DNA of 64,000 nucleotides, taken from assembly GCF_002295065.1 (NCBI RefSeq), contig NZ_NSGG01000004.1, forward strand, positions 248,001-312,000, read 5' to 3'. This document shows, piece by piece, positions 35,865-44,635 of the stretch. This DNA is from Mesorhizobium sp. WSM3859. GTDB lineage: Bacteria; Pseudomonadota; Alphaproteobacteria; Rhizobiales; Rhizobiaceae. Below the pieces are notes generated by a model. That model worked only from the letters and a program-made list of their open reading frames with translations. It was not told where the DNA came from and made no database searches. Made by a program: the position numbers and the translations under genes. Numbering within the stretch: position 1 is the first letter of the stretch; each line of letters begins with the position of its first letter.

Positions 35865-37544
35865 TTAGAACAGGCCCTCGATCTGACCCTGCTCGTTGAG
35901 GAAGATCTTTTCCGAGGACGGCGCCTTGGGCAGGCCGGGCATGGTCATGACCTCGCCGCAGATGATGACGACGAAGCCGGCGCCGGCCGAGAGCCTGACC
36001 TCGCGCACAGGCACGGTGTGGCCGGTCGGCGCGCCGCGCAGGTTCGGGTCCGTCGAGAAGGAGTACTGGGTCTTGGCCATGCAGACCGGCAGGTTGCCGT
36101 AGCCGGCCTGTTCCCAGGCATGCAGCTGGTCGCGGATCGACTTGTCGGCGATCGCCTCGTCGCCGCGATAGATGCGCTTGACGATGGTGTTGACCTTCTC
36201 GAACAGCGGCATCTCGTCGGGATAGAGCGGCGAGAACTGCGAGGCGCCGGATTCGGCGATCTCGACGACCTTACGAGCCAGGTCCTCGATGCCGGCCGAG
36301 CCCTGCGCCCAGTGCTTGCACAGGATCGCCTCGGCGCCCTGCGCCTTGACGAAATCCTTCATCGCCTGGATCTCGGTTTCAGTGTCGGTGGTGAAGTGGT
36401 TGATCGCCACCACTGCCGGCACGCCAAACTGCTTCACGTTCTCGATGTGGCGGCCGAGATTGAGGCAGCCCTTCTTGACCGCTTCGATGTTTTCCTTGCC
36501 GAGGTCTTCCTTCTTGACGCCGCCATTCATCTTCATGGCGCGCACGGTCGCGACGATGACCGCCGCCGAAGGCTTCAGCCCCGCCTTGCGGCACTTGATG
36601 TCGAAGAATTTTTCCGCGCCGAGGTCGGCGCCGAAGCCGGCTTCGGTGACGACATAGTCGGCGAGCTTCAGCGCCGTCGTGGTGGCGACGACCGAGTTGC
36701 AGCCATGCGCGATGTTGGCGAACGGGCCGCCATGCACGAAGGCCGGGTTGTTCTCCAGCGTCTGCACCAGGTTGGGCTGCATGGCGTCCTTGAGCAGAAC
36801 CGCCATGGCGCCGTCGGCCTTGAGGTCGCGGGCATAGACCGGTGACTTGTCGCGGCGATAGGCGACGATGATGTCGCCGAGGCGCTTTTCCAGGTCCTTG
36901 AGGTCGGTGGCGAGGCACAGGATCGCCATCACTTCCGAAGCGACGGTGATGTCGAAGCCGGCTTCACGCGGGTAGCCGTTGGCGACGCCGCCCAGCGAAC
37001 AGATGATCTCGCGCAGCGCCCGGTCGTTCATGTCCATGACGCGGCGCCAGGCGACGCGGCGGGTGTCGATGCCGAGCTCGTTGCCCCAGTAGATGTGGTT
37101 GTCGATCAGCGCCGACAGCAAATTATGCGCGGTGGTGATGGCGTGGAAGTCGCCGGTGAAGTGGAGGTTCATGTCTTCCATCGGCACCACCTGGGCAAGG
37201 CCGCCGCCGGCGGCACCGCCCTTGACGCCGAAATTCGGACCGAGCGAGGCCTCGCGGATGCAGATGATCGCCTTCTTGCCGATGCGGTTGAGGCCGTCGC
37301 CGAGGCCGACCGTGGTGGTCGTCTTGCCTTCGCCGGCGGGCGTCGGGTTGATGGCGGTGACCAGGATCAGCTTGCCGTCCTTGTTGCCCGTCACCGACCT
37401 GATGAACTCGGCCGAGACCTTGGCCTTGTCGTGACCATAGGGCAGCAGATGCTCGGTCGGGATGCCGATTTTGGCGCCGATCTCCTGGATCTGTTTCTTC
37501 TTGGCGGCGCGGGCGATCTCGATGTCGGACTTCACTTCGGCCAT
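35865..37544 (-). CDS. fhs: Formate--tetrahydrofolate ligase
   Basis: This encodes 559 residues from the ATG at 37544, preceded by AAAGGAA; the longer upstream reading is non-homologous. The enzyme makes 10-formyl-THF from formate, ATP and THF. Diagnostic segments are [14 protein letters not shown] (ATP loop, near 66), [18 protein letters not shown] and [14 protein letters not shown]. The length is normal for the bacterial monofunctional form. It stands alone, with its own terminator. Confidence 0.96.
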   Translation of the reverse strand: MAEVKSDIEIARAAKKKQIQEIGAKIGIPTEHLLPYGHDKAKVSAEFIRSVTGNKDGKLILVTAINPTPAGEGKTTTTVGLGDGLNRIGKKAIICIREASLGPNFGVKGGAAGGGLAQVVPMEDMNLHFTGDFHAITTAHNLLSALIDNHIYWGNELGIDTRRVAWRRVMDMNDRALREIICSLGGVANGYPREAGFDITVASEVMAILCLATDLKDLEKRLGDIIVAYRRDKSPVYARDLKADGAMAVLLKDAMQPNLVQTLENNPAFVHGGPFANIAHGCNSVVATTTALKLADYVVTEAGFGADLGAEKFFDIKCRKAGLKPSAAVIVATVRAMKMNGGVKKEDLGKENIEAVKKGCLNLGRHIENVKQFGVPAVVAINHFTTDTETEIQAMKDFVKAQGAEAILCKHWAQGSAGIEDLARKVVEIAESGASQFSPLYPDEMPLFEKVNTIVKRIYRGDEAIADKSIRDQLHAWEQAGYGNLPVCMAKTQYSFSTDPNLRGAPTGHTVPVREVRLSAGAGFVVIICGEVMTMPGLPKAPSSEKIFLNEQGQIEGLF

Positions 37545-37862
37545 GACGGCTTTCCTTTGGATTGGGCGTTGGAAGGGACGGTTTTGATCAGTGGTGCATG
37601 TTCGAACGCCGTATGGGCGCAGGGGCATTTTCTAACCCTGTCGCTGCCCGGGCGTCAACTTTCATGCAACTATGTTTCCTGTAAAGAAAGAGGATTGCTG
37701 TTCCCGGTTCGACCCCTTCGGGTCTTCGGCGCCCGGTCGCTTGCGGCATATAGAAGCCAGAGCGGGGGCCGTTTCGCCGTCTCAAAACAGCCGCCTAATG
37801 CGCGAAAAGCGACAGGGGCGAGGGCGCAAATCCGCCATCGCCCCTGACCACTGACAGCCGGG
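37545..37862. other. Spacer between fhs and the six-gene cluster
   Basis: This 318-bp spacer contains the fhs upstream region and the terminator of the cluster. I see no riboswitch or tRNA. A GGTTCGA stretch near 37700 looks T-loop-like but is not within a cloverleaf. Confidence 0.4.
37813..37846 (-). terminator. Terminator hairpin at the end of the six-gene cluster
   Basis: On the minus strand CAGGGGCGA-T-GGCG-GATTTG-CGCC-C-TCGCCCCTG forms a 13-bp stem with one internal mismatch, 17 bp after the DUF2333 stop. TCGCTTTTCG follows. The U-tract is short, but the stem is strong and the position fits the end of the operon. Confidence 0.7.
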
Positions 37863-38987
37863 CTATTGGGTCAGGACGTTGCTGATCTCGACCATGTTGG
37901 AGCGCACGCGCAGGATGTAGAAGCCCATCGTCGTCAGATGCGTCGGCAACAGCCAGCCATCCTCGCGGCCGTTGGCGATGATGAAAGGCTGGATGCGCAG
38001 CGCCGAGACGAACTGCGAATCCATCGTATCCCACAGGCTCTGCAGGTGCTTTTCCTTGAGGACGTCCTCGAAGTCGGCCTGGGCGCCTTTCATCAGGCCG
38101 TAATAGGCATAGAGCTGGCCATAGGCGAACCAGAAGCGGTCGTCGGCGCGGGTATCGAACCAGCCATTGTTGTGGTTTTCGGCGCGCTCCTTGAGAATCG
38201 CCGAGGTCGAGCCGATATCCGAGGCGATGCGGTCGATATATTGCTTGAGATTGTCGGCGCGCGCGTCGAACGTCGCCTGGCAGGTGGCGAGACGCGCATT
38301 GAAGGAACGCAGCTTGCGCACCGCGTCGCGATAATAGCTCGGCGTTGGCGTCTTGGGGCCGAAGGGGTTCAGGCCGAAATACCAGGTGTACTCGTCGAAC
38401 TGCAGATTGCCGCGTGCGTCCTGCAGGTCGGCATCGATCTGAGAGGTCGTGCGCACGCGGCCGAGATTGTCGGCAAGCTCGGTCGCCGTGCGCCGAACCG
38501 CCTGATTGATGCCACGCTGGAAGGACGCCTTGTTGTCCATCCAGGGCGTGTTGTCCCAGTCGATGCCGAACAGGCCGAGCTTGTAGAGGATCATCGACGA
38601 GATCCAGGCATTCTGGTTGACGTTGAAGTCGGTCAGATCGGCGGCGACCTGGGCGATCGCGGAGTTACCGCAGGTCTTGGCCGTGTCGGTGCCGGCGCCG
38701 GCGGACACCTGCTCGCCGGCGGACACGTTGCGCTTCTCGAACGTGTAGGTGTCGGGATAGTTCGGGTTGAAATCGTTCCACCACTGCGTGGCGTAGAAGA
38801 AATTGGCGTAGAGGCCGATCAGCACCAGGAGAGCAAGACCGACCACCGCCTTCAGGATCCAGCCGCGCTGTCCGTACCAGCGGCCGACCCACATGAACGG
38901 CCACAGAATGATGCCGATGATGAAGCCGATGCCGCGGCCGATCCACTGGAAGATCCGGGTGAAGAAGTTCACGATTGGGTCGAGCAT
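37863..38987 (-). CDS. DUF2333-type inner-membrane protein
   Basis: This encodes 374 residues. Residues 5-40 are amphipathic and hydrophobic (F-T-R-I-F-Q-W-I-G-R-G-I-G-F-I-I-G), and 44-67 form a clear transmembrane helix. The remaining ~300 residues are outside the membrane, with the family-like W-W-N-D-F-N-P, N-Q-N-A-W-I-S-S-M-I-L-Y-K-L-G-L-F-G-I-D-W-D-N-T-P-W-M-D and G-Q-L-Y-A-Y-Y-G segments. Function is unknown. It is the last gene of the AAA/Fic cluster and would be its membrane anchor. The DUF number is from memory. Confidence 0.72.
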   Translation of the reverse strand: MLDPIVNFFTRIFQWIGRGIGFIIGIILWPFMWVGRWYGQRGWILKAVVGLALLVLIGLYANFFYATQWWNDFNPNYPDTYTFEKRNVSAGEQVSAGAGTDTAKTCGNSAIAQVAADLTDFNVNQNAWISSMILYKLGLFGIDWDNTPWMDNKASFQRGINQAVRRTATELADNLGRVRTTSQIDADLQDARGNLQFDEYTWYFGLNPFGPKTPTPSYYRDAVRKLRSFNARLATCQATFDARADNLKQYIDRIASDIGSTSAILKERAENHNNGWFDTRADDRFWFAYGQLYAYYGLMKGAQADFEDVLKEKHLQSLWDTMDSQFVSALRIQPFIIANGREDGWLLPTHLTTMGFYILRVRSNMVEISNVLTQ

Positions 38988-39003
38988 GGCTGTGGCACCC
39001 CCT

Positions 39004-39090
39004 TAGAGCATTTCACCGTTTCAAGGGAAACGGCGATCTGCCCTAACCCTTTGTTTTGGCGCAATTCCGGGCGGAAAGCCGCCCAGACTT
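39004..39090. repeat. Rhizobial intergenic repeat between cluster genes 5 and 6
   Basis: CCGTTTC-AAGG-GAAACGG (39016-39033) is a perfect 7-bp hairpin. It is followed by GCGCAATTCCGGGCGGAAAGCCGCC, which shares the CAATTCCGG core with the element at 31476. It fills most of the 105-bp gap between the 432-aa gene and the DUF2333 gene. It may adjust the relative expression of the last gene. Confidence 0.55.
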
Positions 39091-39092
39091 TT

Positions 39093-40391
39093 CTAGTCAG
39101 TCAAGCCGTAAAAGCGCGCGCGGAACGCCGCCTTGTCCTTCAAATATGTGGTGTTCAGAACGTCCACAACATGACTTCGCCAGGCGTCGCTGAAGCCGTC
39201 ATAGTCCTTGTAGAAACCCGGCTTGTTGAAGACGTAACGGGAGACGAAGTCCTGCGGCACGAAATCCGAGATCAACTGGTTGGTCAGCCAGGCATCGGGA
39301 TGGTCGGGCTTGGCGCGCACGACCAGGAAGCGCTGGCGCGGCGGCACGTCTTCGATCTTGAGATGGCCGAGCTGGGCGATCTCGCGCTTGGCGGCGTTGA
39401 GGAAAGGAAAGTTTCCGTCGCTCGCGATCAGGTCGGCATGGCCGTGGATCCAGGTCTGCAGCCAGACCTTGTCGACGTCGGTGAGATTTCGGTTTGGCTC
39501 GGCGTCGCGGATCAGCGCACGCACGATCATCTCGGCGCGATGCTCGAGATAGCCGGAGGCCTCGATCCACGAGGCGCGCGGCAGGTCGAGGCGGCCGCTG
39601 GCGGCAAGGAAGCGGAACACCTTGTCGGCGTCGTTGATCGACAGGTAGCTGACCTGCCAGGGGCGTGAGCGGCGGAAGCCGGGAGCGGCTGGATCGCAGA
39701 TCACCGTCGTCATATCGGGGTCGACGAAGACATAGAGGCCGCCGAAATGGCTGGTCCAGTAGGCATTGTGGCGGAAGATCACCTGGTCGGGGACCAGCGC
39801 GTTCTCGCGGATGTCGCCGCAGACCTTGGCCAGATCGACCATGCGCTGCAGCATGGCATTGTCGCGCCAGGCGTCGGGCTCCTGCTTCAGCCGGTCGACC
39901 AGCTTGCCAAGCTCGGCCGCCTTGCCCAGCACATCCTCGGCTGACAGCACCTTGAACTCGACCTGGTTGATCGAAAGCAGGTCCTCGATGTCGTTGACCT
40001 TGGGGACCGAGTCCTCGATCTCGCCGTAGATCACGTCCTTGATGGTCAGCGCGTCGATGGCGCGCTGGTTCTTCGACATGAACTCGAACATCAACTGCGA
40101 GGTGTTGGAGAAGGCGGTGTGGACCACCGGCAGGTCGATCTGCGACGGCGTCAGGATGATGAAACGCCGATTGACCTCGTTGGGATCGAGATAGTCGAAG
40201 TCGCCGCACTCCTCGGCGACCTCGGGCGAGAAGCCGGTGCGGTCGATCTGGAAGCTCTTAAGCTTGGTGGGTTCGAGACCAAACGCGGCCATCGCCTTGT
40301 TGTAGCGCTGGATGAGATGCGGCTCGTCGACGGTCAGCAGGCGACCGTAGATCAGCTCATTGTCGCGCAGAAGGTCTGTTTTTTTCTTCAC
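39093..40391 (-). CDS. Uncharacterised 432-aa protein of the AAA/Fic cluster
   Basis: This encodes 432 residues from a GTG at 40391 (V-K-K-K-T-D-L-L-R-D-N-E-L-I-Y-G-R). The reading continues upstream but is then repeat DNA, so GTG is preferred. The SD, GGGGAGAAGG, is part of the repeat's hairpin. No transmembrane helix is visible. Notable segments are N-R-R-F-I-I-L-T-P-S-Q-I-D-L-P-V-V-H-T-A-F, Y-W-T-S-H-F-G-G-L-Y-V-F-V-D-P-D and a basic C-terminus. I recognise no enzyme motif. It may be the family listed as DUF6638 (memory, unverified). It follows the AAA+ ATPase gene and is likely its partner. Confidence 0.68.
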   Translation of the reverse strand: MKKKTDLLRDNELIYGRLLTVDEPHLIQRYNKAMAAFGLEPTKLKSFQIDRTGFSPEVAEECGDFDYLDPNEVNRRFIILTPSQIDLPVVHTAFSNTSQLMFEFMSKNQRAIDALTIKDVIYGEIEDSVPKVNDIEDLLSINQVEFKVLSAEDVLGKAAELGKLVDRLKQEPDAWRDNAMLQRMVDLAKVCGDIRENALVPDQVIFRHNAYWTSHFGGLYVFVDPDMTTVICDPAAPGFRRSRPWQVSYLSINDADKVFRFLAASGRLDLPRASWIEASGYLEHRAEMIVRALIRDAEPNRNLTDVDKVWLQTWIHGHADLIASDGNFPFLNAAKREIAQLGHLKIEDVPPRQRFLVVRAKPDHPDAWLTNQLISDFVPQDFVSRYVFNKPGFYKDYDGFSDAWRSHVVDVLNTTYLKDKAAFRARFYGLTD

Positions 40392-40395
40392 CTGT

Positions 40396-40586
40396 CCTTC
40401 TCCCCGTTCAAGGGGAGAAGGTGATGAAGGGCGCGACCTTTCCTTCTCCCCTTGTGGGAGAAGGTGGATCGGCGCGATAGCGCCGAGACGGTTGAGGGGT
40501 GTTCTAGCGGAGTGAGACGCTCGCTTTCCCTGGAGCACCCCTCATCCGGCCGCTTCGCGGCCACCTTCTCCCACAAGGGGAGAAGG
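40396..40586. repeat. Palindromic element between ATPase gene and 432-aa gene
   Basis: A perfect 26-bp inverted repeat lies at 40442-40467 and 40561-40586 (core CTTCTCCCCTTGTGGGAGAAGG), enclosing about 93 bp. Next to it, CCTTCTCCCC-GTTCAA-GGGGAGAAGG (40396-40421) is a perfect 10-bp hairpin. On the minus strand its GGGGAGAAGG is the ribosome binding site of the 432-aa gene, four bases before the GTG. This kind of element is widespread in rhizobia. Confidence 0.8.
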
Positions 40587-40598
40587 GTAAGGCGCGCT

Positions 40599-42509
40599 TC
40601 ACGCATTCCACGCCCCCTTCTTCTTCAACTCCTCCATCTCGCGGGCCGCGCGCTCACGCAGCCGCGCGTCGCGCAACAGCTTCTCTACCGCGGCGTCGTC
40701 GGACTTGTCGGAGTAGCGGAATTCGGAATCGGCGTAGCGGTTGATCTCCTGCATGACCATGTCCATCGAAAACGGCCCGCGCAGTTCCTCGATCATCGCC
40801 TTCTTGTCGTCGTAGCTCTTGTGCATGAAGGCTTCGGGCTTCTCGAACCAGTCGTCGGGCAGCTCGATGTCCATGGCGCGCATTTTTATCGCGTCGGTGA
40901 CGTTCTTGATGGCGCGGCCGGTGAAGCGCGGTTCGGCGTCCTTGATCATGTGCAGATAGGTGCCGACGTCCGCCATGGTCTTAGGCGCGCCGTTTTCCTT
41001 CATGTAGCGCTCATAGACCTTCAACAGCCCGTCTTCCTGCGGCTTCTCGTGCTCTTCATACGCCTCGGCCACGGCACGCTGGATCTCCTGCGCGGCATAG
41101 AGCTTATGCTCGCCCAGCGGGATCTTGTGGTTCTTGCCGGCAAGCAGCACGAAGATGTCGATATAGTCGTCACGGGTCTGTGGGCCGTCGACCAGCCAGC
41201 GCGCGCCGGCGCGCTGGCGCAGTGCGTCGTCGACGTTTTCGGGGTAGTTGGAGAACATGCCGAAGGAGCAGTTGCCGCGCACCACCGTCGAGGCTCCGGC
41301 GAAGGCGTCCATCAGCACGCCGGTGATCTCCTGCTGGCCGGCCGACGCGCGGTCGTCGGAGCGGCGCGCGGCCACCTGGTCGATATCGTCGATGGTGCCG
41401 AAGCCAATGACGCGCGGATTGAGCACATTGTTGATGAACTGGCGGCAGTTCTGGCCGGACTTGCCCTGATAGGACGAGATCTGGTCGACGCCGAAATTCT
41501 CATAGGCGAACGGATAGCCGGCGACCTGGCAGTAGCCGTTGACGAGCCCGGCGATCATCTGGATCAGCGTCGTCTTGCCGGTGCCCGGCGCGCCGTCGCC
41601 GATAAAAGTGAAGAGGAAGCCGCCGAGTTCGACGAACGGGTTCAGCTCGCGCTCGAAGTCGTAAGCCATCAGCATCTTAGCCAGCCTGACCGACTGGAAT
41701 TTGGCGATGTGGTTGCCGACGACCTCTTCCGGCTTCTTGAAGGTCATCACCAGCGGCTTGGAGCGCTTGCCCGGCGCAACGTCGAATCCGTCGAGGGTGA
41801 AGTCGTCGACGTCGATACGGATATGCGCGTTCTCGAACAGGGCGATGCCGTCGAAGCGGCGCTTTCGCGCCAAGAGCCCGTCGATGGCGACACGGGCGAA
41901 GGCGCGAGCACGCGTCGTCAGATCGGCGTCATCCTTCGAGCCGGCAATCGCCTTGTCGAGGCCGGCGACGATCGACTTCACCGCGTCCTGCGGCGTGTCG
42001 AACAGGAAGTCGGGCTCGGCGATGTCGTTCGGCGCCTCGCCGTCGCTGTCGATCAGCTGGAACAGGTAGGAGGCAAAGCTGAAGGCGGAGACGTAAGCCG
42101 AAGCCGACAGAAGCTTCTTGAAGGTCGACGCCTCGTCTCCTTCGAGCGGCGCCCGCGCGTTTTTAGCCTGCAGGCTTTCGAGGTCGGAGCCTTCGGCGAA
42201 GACATCGGAAATGGCGAGCGCGATCGCCAGGCCACGGCGGGCGCGGTAGAGCAGCGTGTGCTGCGGGATGCTCATCAACTGGTCGTCGGGATGGATGGCC
42301 GCGACCGTCTTTGTGAGCTCGACTTCGCGCGTGCGGCGCACCGAGCCGACCGAAACGGTCGAGACGAAGCGGCGGTTGGTGCCGGCAAGCGCGGTGCCGG
42401 ACTCGCGCGCCGGATCCTCCAGCACGACGATGCGGGTGATGAAGCTCTGCGCCATGGCGCGGTGCTTCTCGATTGCGGCTTCCGAGATCGTGGTCAGGCC
42501 GGTGTCCAT
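40599..42509 (-). CDS. AAA+ ATPase of the six-gene cluster
   Basis: This encodes 636 residues. The N-terminal ~290 residues are an unknown region. The AAA+ module follows: Walker A G-D-G-A-P-G-T-G-K-T-T at 304-314, Walker B V-I-G-F-G-T-I-D-D-I at 367-376, and an arginine-rich segment R-Q-R-A-G-A-R-W near 435 as a candidate Arg finger. The tail is highly charged (R-D-A-R-L-R-E-R-A-A-R-E-M-E-E-L-K-K-K). A remodelling role in a complex with its neighbours is inference. It starts 2 bp after the fic stop, so the two are coupled. Confidence 0.85.
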   Translation of the reverse strand: MDTGLTTISEAAIEKHRAMAQSFITRIVVLEDPARESGTALAGTNRRFVSTVSVGSVRRTREVELTKTVAAIHPDDQLMSIPQHTLLYRARRGLAIALAISDVFAEGSDLESLQAKNARAPLEGDEASTFKKLLSASAYVSAFSFASYLFQLIDSDGEAPNDIAEPDFLFDTPQDAVKSIVAGLDKAIAGSKDDADLTTRARAFARVAIDGLLARKRRFDGIALFENAHIRIDVDDFTLDGFDVAPGKRSKPLVMTFKKPEEVVGNHIAKFQSVRLAKMLMAYDFERELNPFVELGGFLFTFIGDGAPGTGKTTLIQMIAGLVNGYCQVAGYPFAYENFGVDQISSYQGKSGQNCRQFINNVLNPRVIGFGTIDDIDQVAARRSDDRASAGQQEITGVLMDAFAGASTVVRGNCSFGMFSNYPENVDDALRQRAGARWLVDGPQTRDDYIDIFVLLAGKNHKIPLGEHKLYAAQEIQRAVAEAYEEHEKPQEDGLLKVYERYMKENGAPKTMADVGTYLHMIKDAEPRFTGRAIKNVTDAIKMRAMDIELPDDWFEKPEAFMHKSYDDKKAMIEELRGPFSMDMVMQEINRYADSEFRYSDKSDDAAVEKLLRDARLRERAAREMEELKKKGAWNA

Positions 42510-42511
42510 CG

Positions 42512-43357
42512 TCAGCTCCTCATCGGAATTATCGTGCCGTCGCCGGCAGACGAATCCCGAGCTTGATGGGCGGCATCGAGATACAGGTCCAGCGTCTGAT
42601 CCAGTCTTTCGAAAAGCAGTCTGTCGAAGGCGGCATGACCGCCGCCGCGCTGGTCGGCCTCAAGCGCCGCGATGTAGGCAGGGCGATCTTCGGGTCGGAT
42701 GGCCACGGGCGGATAGCCGGAGCGCGCCAGCACAAGGTTCATCAACAGCCGCGCCGTGCGGCCATTGCCGTCATTGAAGGGGTGGATGCCGACGAGCCGC
42801 CGATGGGCCTCGAAGGCAGTCTGCGGCGTGCTGCGTGCCGGACCCAGCCAGCGACAGAACGTTTCCATAAGCGCCGGGACCTCCGCCGGGGACGGGAAAT
42901 TATGAACGCCGGCATCGGTGTTCACATAGCGGGCGCTATCGGCGTAGCGACCGGCGATCTGCGGTTTGGAATTCGCGACGACCAGATGATGCAGGTTGCG
43001 AAGGTCCGCCTCGATTATAGGAGCATCGCGTTGTGACGCGATTTCCAACACCCAGTTCAGAGCCCGCGCATGATCGACCGCTTCGAGATGGTCCTTGAGG
43101 GGCTTGCCGCTGATCGTGATGCCCTTCTCTAGCACCAGGGCGGTCTCACCCGCGGTCAGCGTGTTGCCCTCGATCGCGTTCGACGTATAGGTGATGTCGA
43201 TCCGCTGCGTGTGCTCCAGGCTATCCAGAGCACCTAGGCGAATTTTCCTTCTTAAAGCGTCCAGCTCTCTTTTCTTGGCGAAAACTCTGCCTGCTGGGGT
43301 CATTTTTCGCACCTCGCTCGCGCGCCGCGCCTCTGGCTGCGCAAGCATCTCATACAT
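42512..43357 (-). CDS. Fic-domain AMP-transferase with N-terminal inhibitory motif
   Basis: This encodes 281 residues. The complete Fic motif H-P-F-N-D-G-N-G-R-T-A-R lies at 192-203 with catalytic His192. T-S-N-A-I-E-G-N at 58-65 fits the inhibitory helix motif (S/T)xxxE(G/N). Because it lies N-terminal to the Fic core, the protein is class II (self-inhibited) by the established scheme, with Glu63 blocking productive ATP binding. The flap region is G-R-Y-A-D-S-A-R-Y. Such enzymes transfer AMP to a protein hydroxyl. The gene overlaps the preceding 382-aa gene by 8 bp and precedes the AAA+ gene by 2 bp; the ATPase or 382-aa protein may be its target (inference). Confidence 0.9.
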   Translation of the reverse strand: MYEMLAQPEARRASEVRKMTPAGRVFAKKRELDALRRKIRLGALDSLEHTQRIDITYTSNAIEGNTLTAGETALVLEKGITISGKPLKDHLEAVDHARALNWVLEIASQRDAPIIEADLRNLHHLVVANSKPQIAGRYADSARYVNTDAGVHNFPSPAEVPALMETFCRWLGPARSTPQTAFEAHRRLVGIHPFNDGNGRTARLLMNLVLARSGYPPVAIRPEDRPAYIAALEADQRGGGHAAFDRLLFERLDQTLDLYLDAAHQARDSSAGDGTIIPMRS

Positions 43358-44498
43358 CGCTGATGACCTGTCCGTTGGACAGGATGTGGACCTTGTAACC
43401 GGAAAAGATCTTCTGCGCCTCGCCCGCGGCGTAGAGCGCCTGGTAGGCCTCGTGCGGGATCAGCGCGTGGTTATCGTAGCTCGAGACGCCCTGCCGCGCC
43501 GCTTCGAGATCGTCGGTGTTGATGAAGAATTCCTGCGTCGTCTTCTCGCTGGAGAAAAGACCCCTGCGGCCGGGCTTCTCGCTCTTTGAAAAGACCTCCT
43601 GGATTGTCCAGGTGAGCAGCCAGGCATTCTCCGGCTTGCGCACCTTGGAGAGCACCTCGGCCACGGTCGAATTGTTGTCGGTGATGCCGGCCGAGTAGAA
43701 GGGCCCAAGCACGACGCGCCGCAACTGCTTCGGGTGCAGCGGCTCGAAATCCTTGTCGAGATTGACCGCGATCGTTGCCGGCGAGAGCGTGTAGGCAGAG
43801 TTCTTCTCGGTGAAGTCGTCGAAGCGGTGTGCAAGCTCCGGATTGAGCAGGCCGTCGACAGGAAGGGGAATGTCGACGCGCTCGTTCAGCTTGCCGGTGC
43901 TGTCGTCGACAAGCTGGCGAACCATGCTTTCGGAGGAGTCCTCGACCGTCACCATATAGATCAGCGGCAGGTTGGCGCCGCCGTCGAACGTGGCCCAGTG
44001 GACGAGATAATAGGGCCGCATGGTCTTCGGGTTGACCGAGACTTTGGCCGTCTGCGCAAGTGTGAACGGGCCGAAGGTCGCCTCGCTCTTGACGTCCTCC
44101 AGATAGAGCCGCTCGGCCATCGACTTCTGCAGCGCCTCGGGAAACTCCTTGTGGCGCAGGATGAAGTCGGCCATCTCCTCGCGCAGCTCGCCGGCCTGCG
44201 GGATGTTGGCCAGGCGGGCATCGGCGTGCTGGCGGTCGTTTTCCAGCTCGAGCAGGTTCTGGAAGACGGGATAGCCGCTGTCGGCACGCGAAATGCGGAA
44301 GGTGTCCATGAAGCCCAGCCGGTTGCGCCAGCAGGCAAAGGATTTGTCCAGGCGCGCGATATATTCCGCGACGATCTTGGCGACGATGCCGTGTCGGTAA
44401 AGCGGCGAGCGGTCGTCGCGCATGAACACTTCCAGTCCGCCCAGCGCCGCCGTGATGGCGGAGAAATAGCGTGCCGCCGCGTCGCTTTCAGGTGTCAT
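43350..44498 (-). CDS. Uncharacterised 382-aa protein of the AAA/Fic cluster
   Basis: This encodes 382 residues, with no signal peptide or membrane helix. The N-terminal ~130 residues are helical and charged (L-Y-R-H-G-I-V-A-K-I-V-A-E-Y-I-A-R, L-L-E-L-E-N-D-R-Q-H-A-D-A-R). The middle has Y-Y-L-V-H-W-A-T-F-D-G-G-A-N-L-P-L-I-Y-M-V-T-V-E-D-S-S, and the C-terminus is alpha/beta. I do not recognise the family. It is the second gene of the cluster, separated from the coiled-coil gene by a strong hairpin, and its last 8 bp overlap the fic start. Confidence 0.72.
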   Translation of the reverse strand: MTPESDAAARYFSAITAALGGLEVFMRDDRSPLYRHGIVAKIVAEYIARLDKSFACWRNRLGFMDTFRISRADSGYPVFQNLLELENDRQHADARLANIPQAGELREEMADFILRHKEFPEALQKSMAERLYLEDVKSEATFGPFTLAQTAKVSVNPKTMRPYYLVHWATFDGGANLPLIYMVTVEDSSESMVRQLVDDSTGKLNERVDIPLPVDGLLNPELAHRFDDFTEKNSAYTLSPATIAVNLDKDFEPLHPKQLRRVVLGPFYSAGITDNNSTVAEVLSKVRKPENAWLLTWTIQEVFSKSEKPGRRGLFSSEKTTQEFFINTDDLEAARQGVSSYDNHALIPHEAYQALYAAGEAQKIFSGYKVHILSNGQVISDV

Positions 44499-44531
44499 GG
44501 GGCTGCCGTGGAGATGAAATCAGCGGCGCCG

Positions 44532-44575
44532 CCCAAGCAGCTATTTGTGGGATGCCCCACGAATAGCTGCTTGGG
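44532..44575 (-). repeat. Strong 20-bp stem-loop within the cluster
   Basis: CCCAAGCAGCTATTTGTGGG pairs with CCCACGAATAGCTGCTTGGG around an ATGC loop; one of 20 pairs is G.U or mismatched. It lies between genes 1 and 2 of the cluster on the minus-strand transcript, with no U-run on either side. It therefore looks like an mRNA-processing or stabilising hairpin rather than a terminator. Confidence 0.75.
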
Positions 44576-44601
44576 GTTCCTTTGTTTTTCGCAGGTTCTG
44601 A

Positions 44602-44628
44602 CCGCAAAACCGTGGGACACTTTTGCGG
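44602..44628. repeat. Short rhizobial palindrome after the coiled-coil gene
   Basis: CCGCAAAA-N11-TTTTGCGG is a perfect 8-bp dyad, 7 bp beyond the stop of the coiled-coil gene. The CACTTTTG core resembles the 48.5-kb repeat. It may act as a partial terminator, helping the first gene to be expressed above the rest. Confidence 0.5.
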
Positions 44629-44635
44629 AACCCGC

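Noticed and set aside
37660..37760. Possible tRNA near the GGTTCGA at about 37700
   Set aside because: Only a T-loop-like heptamer is present. Acceptor, D and anticodon stems cannot be formed around it on either strand.
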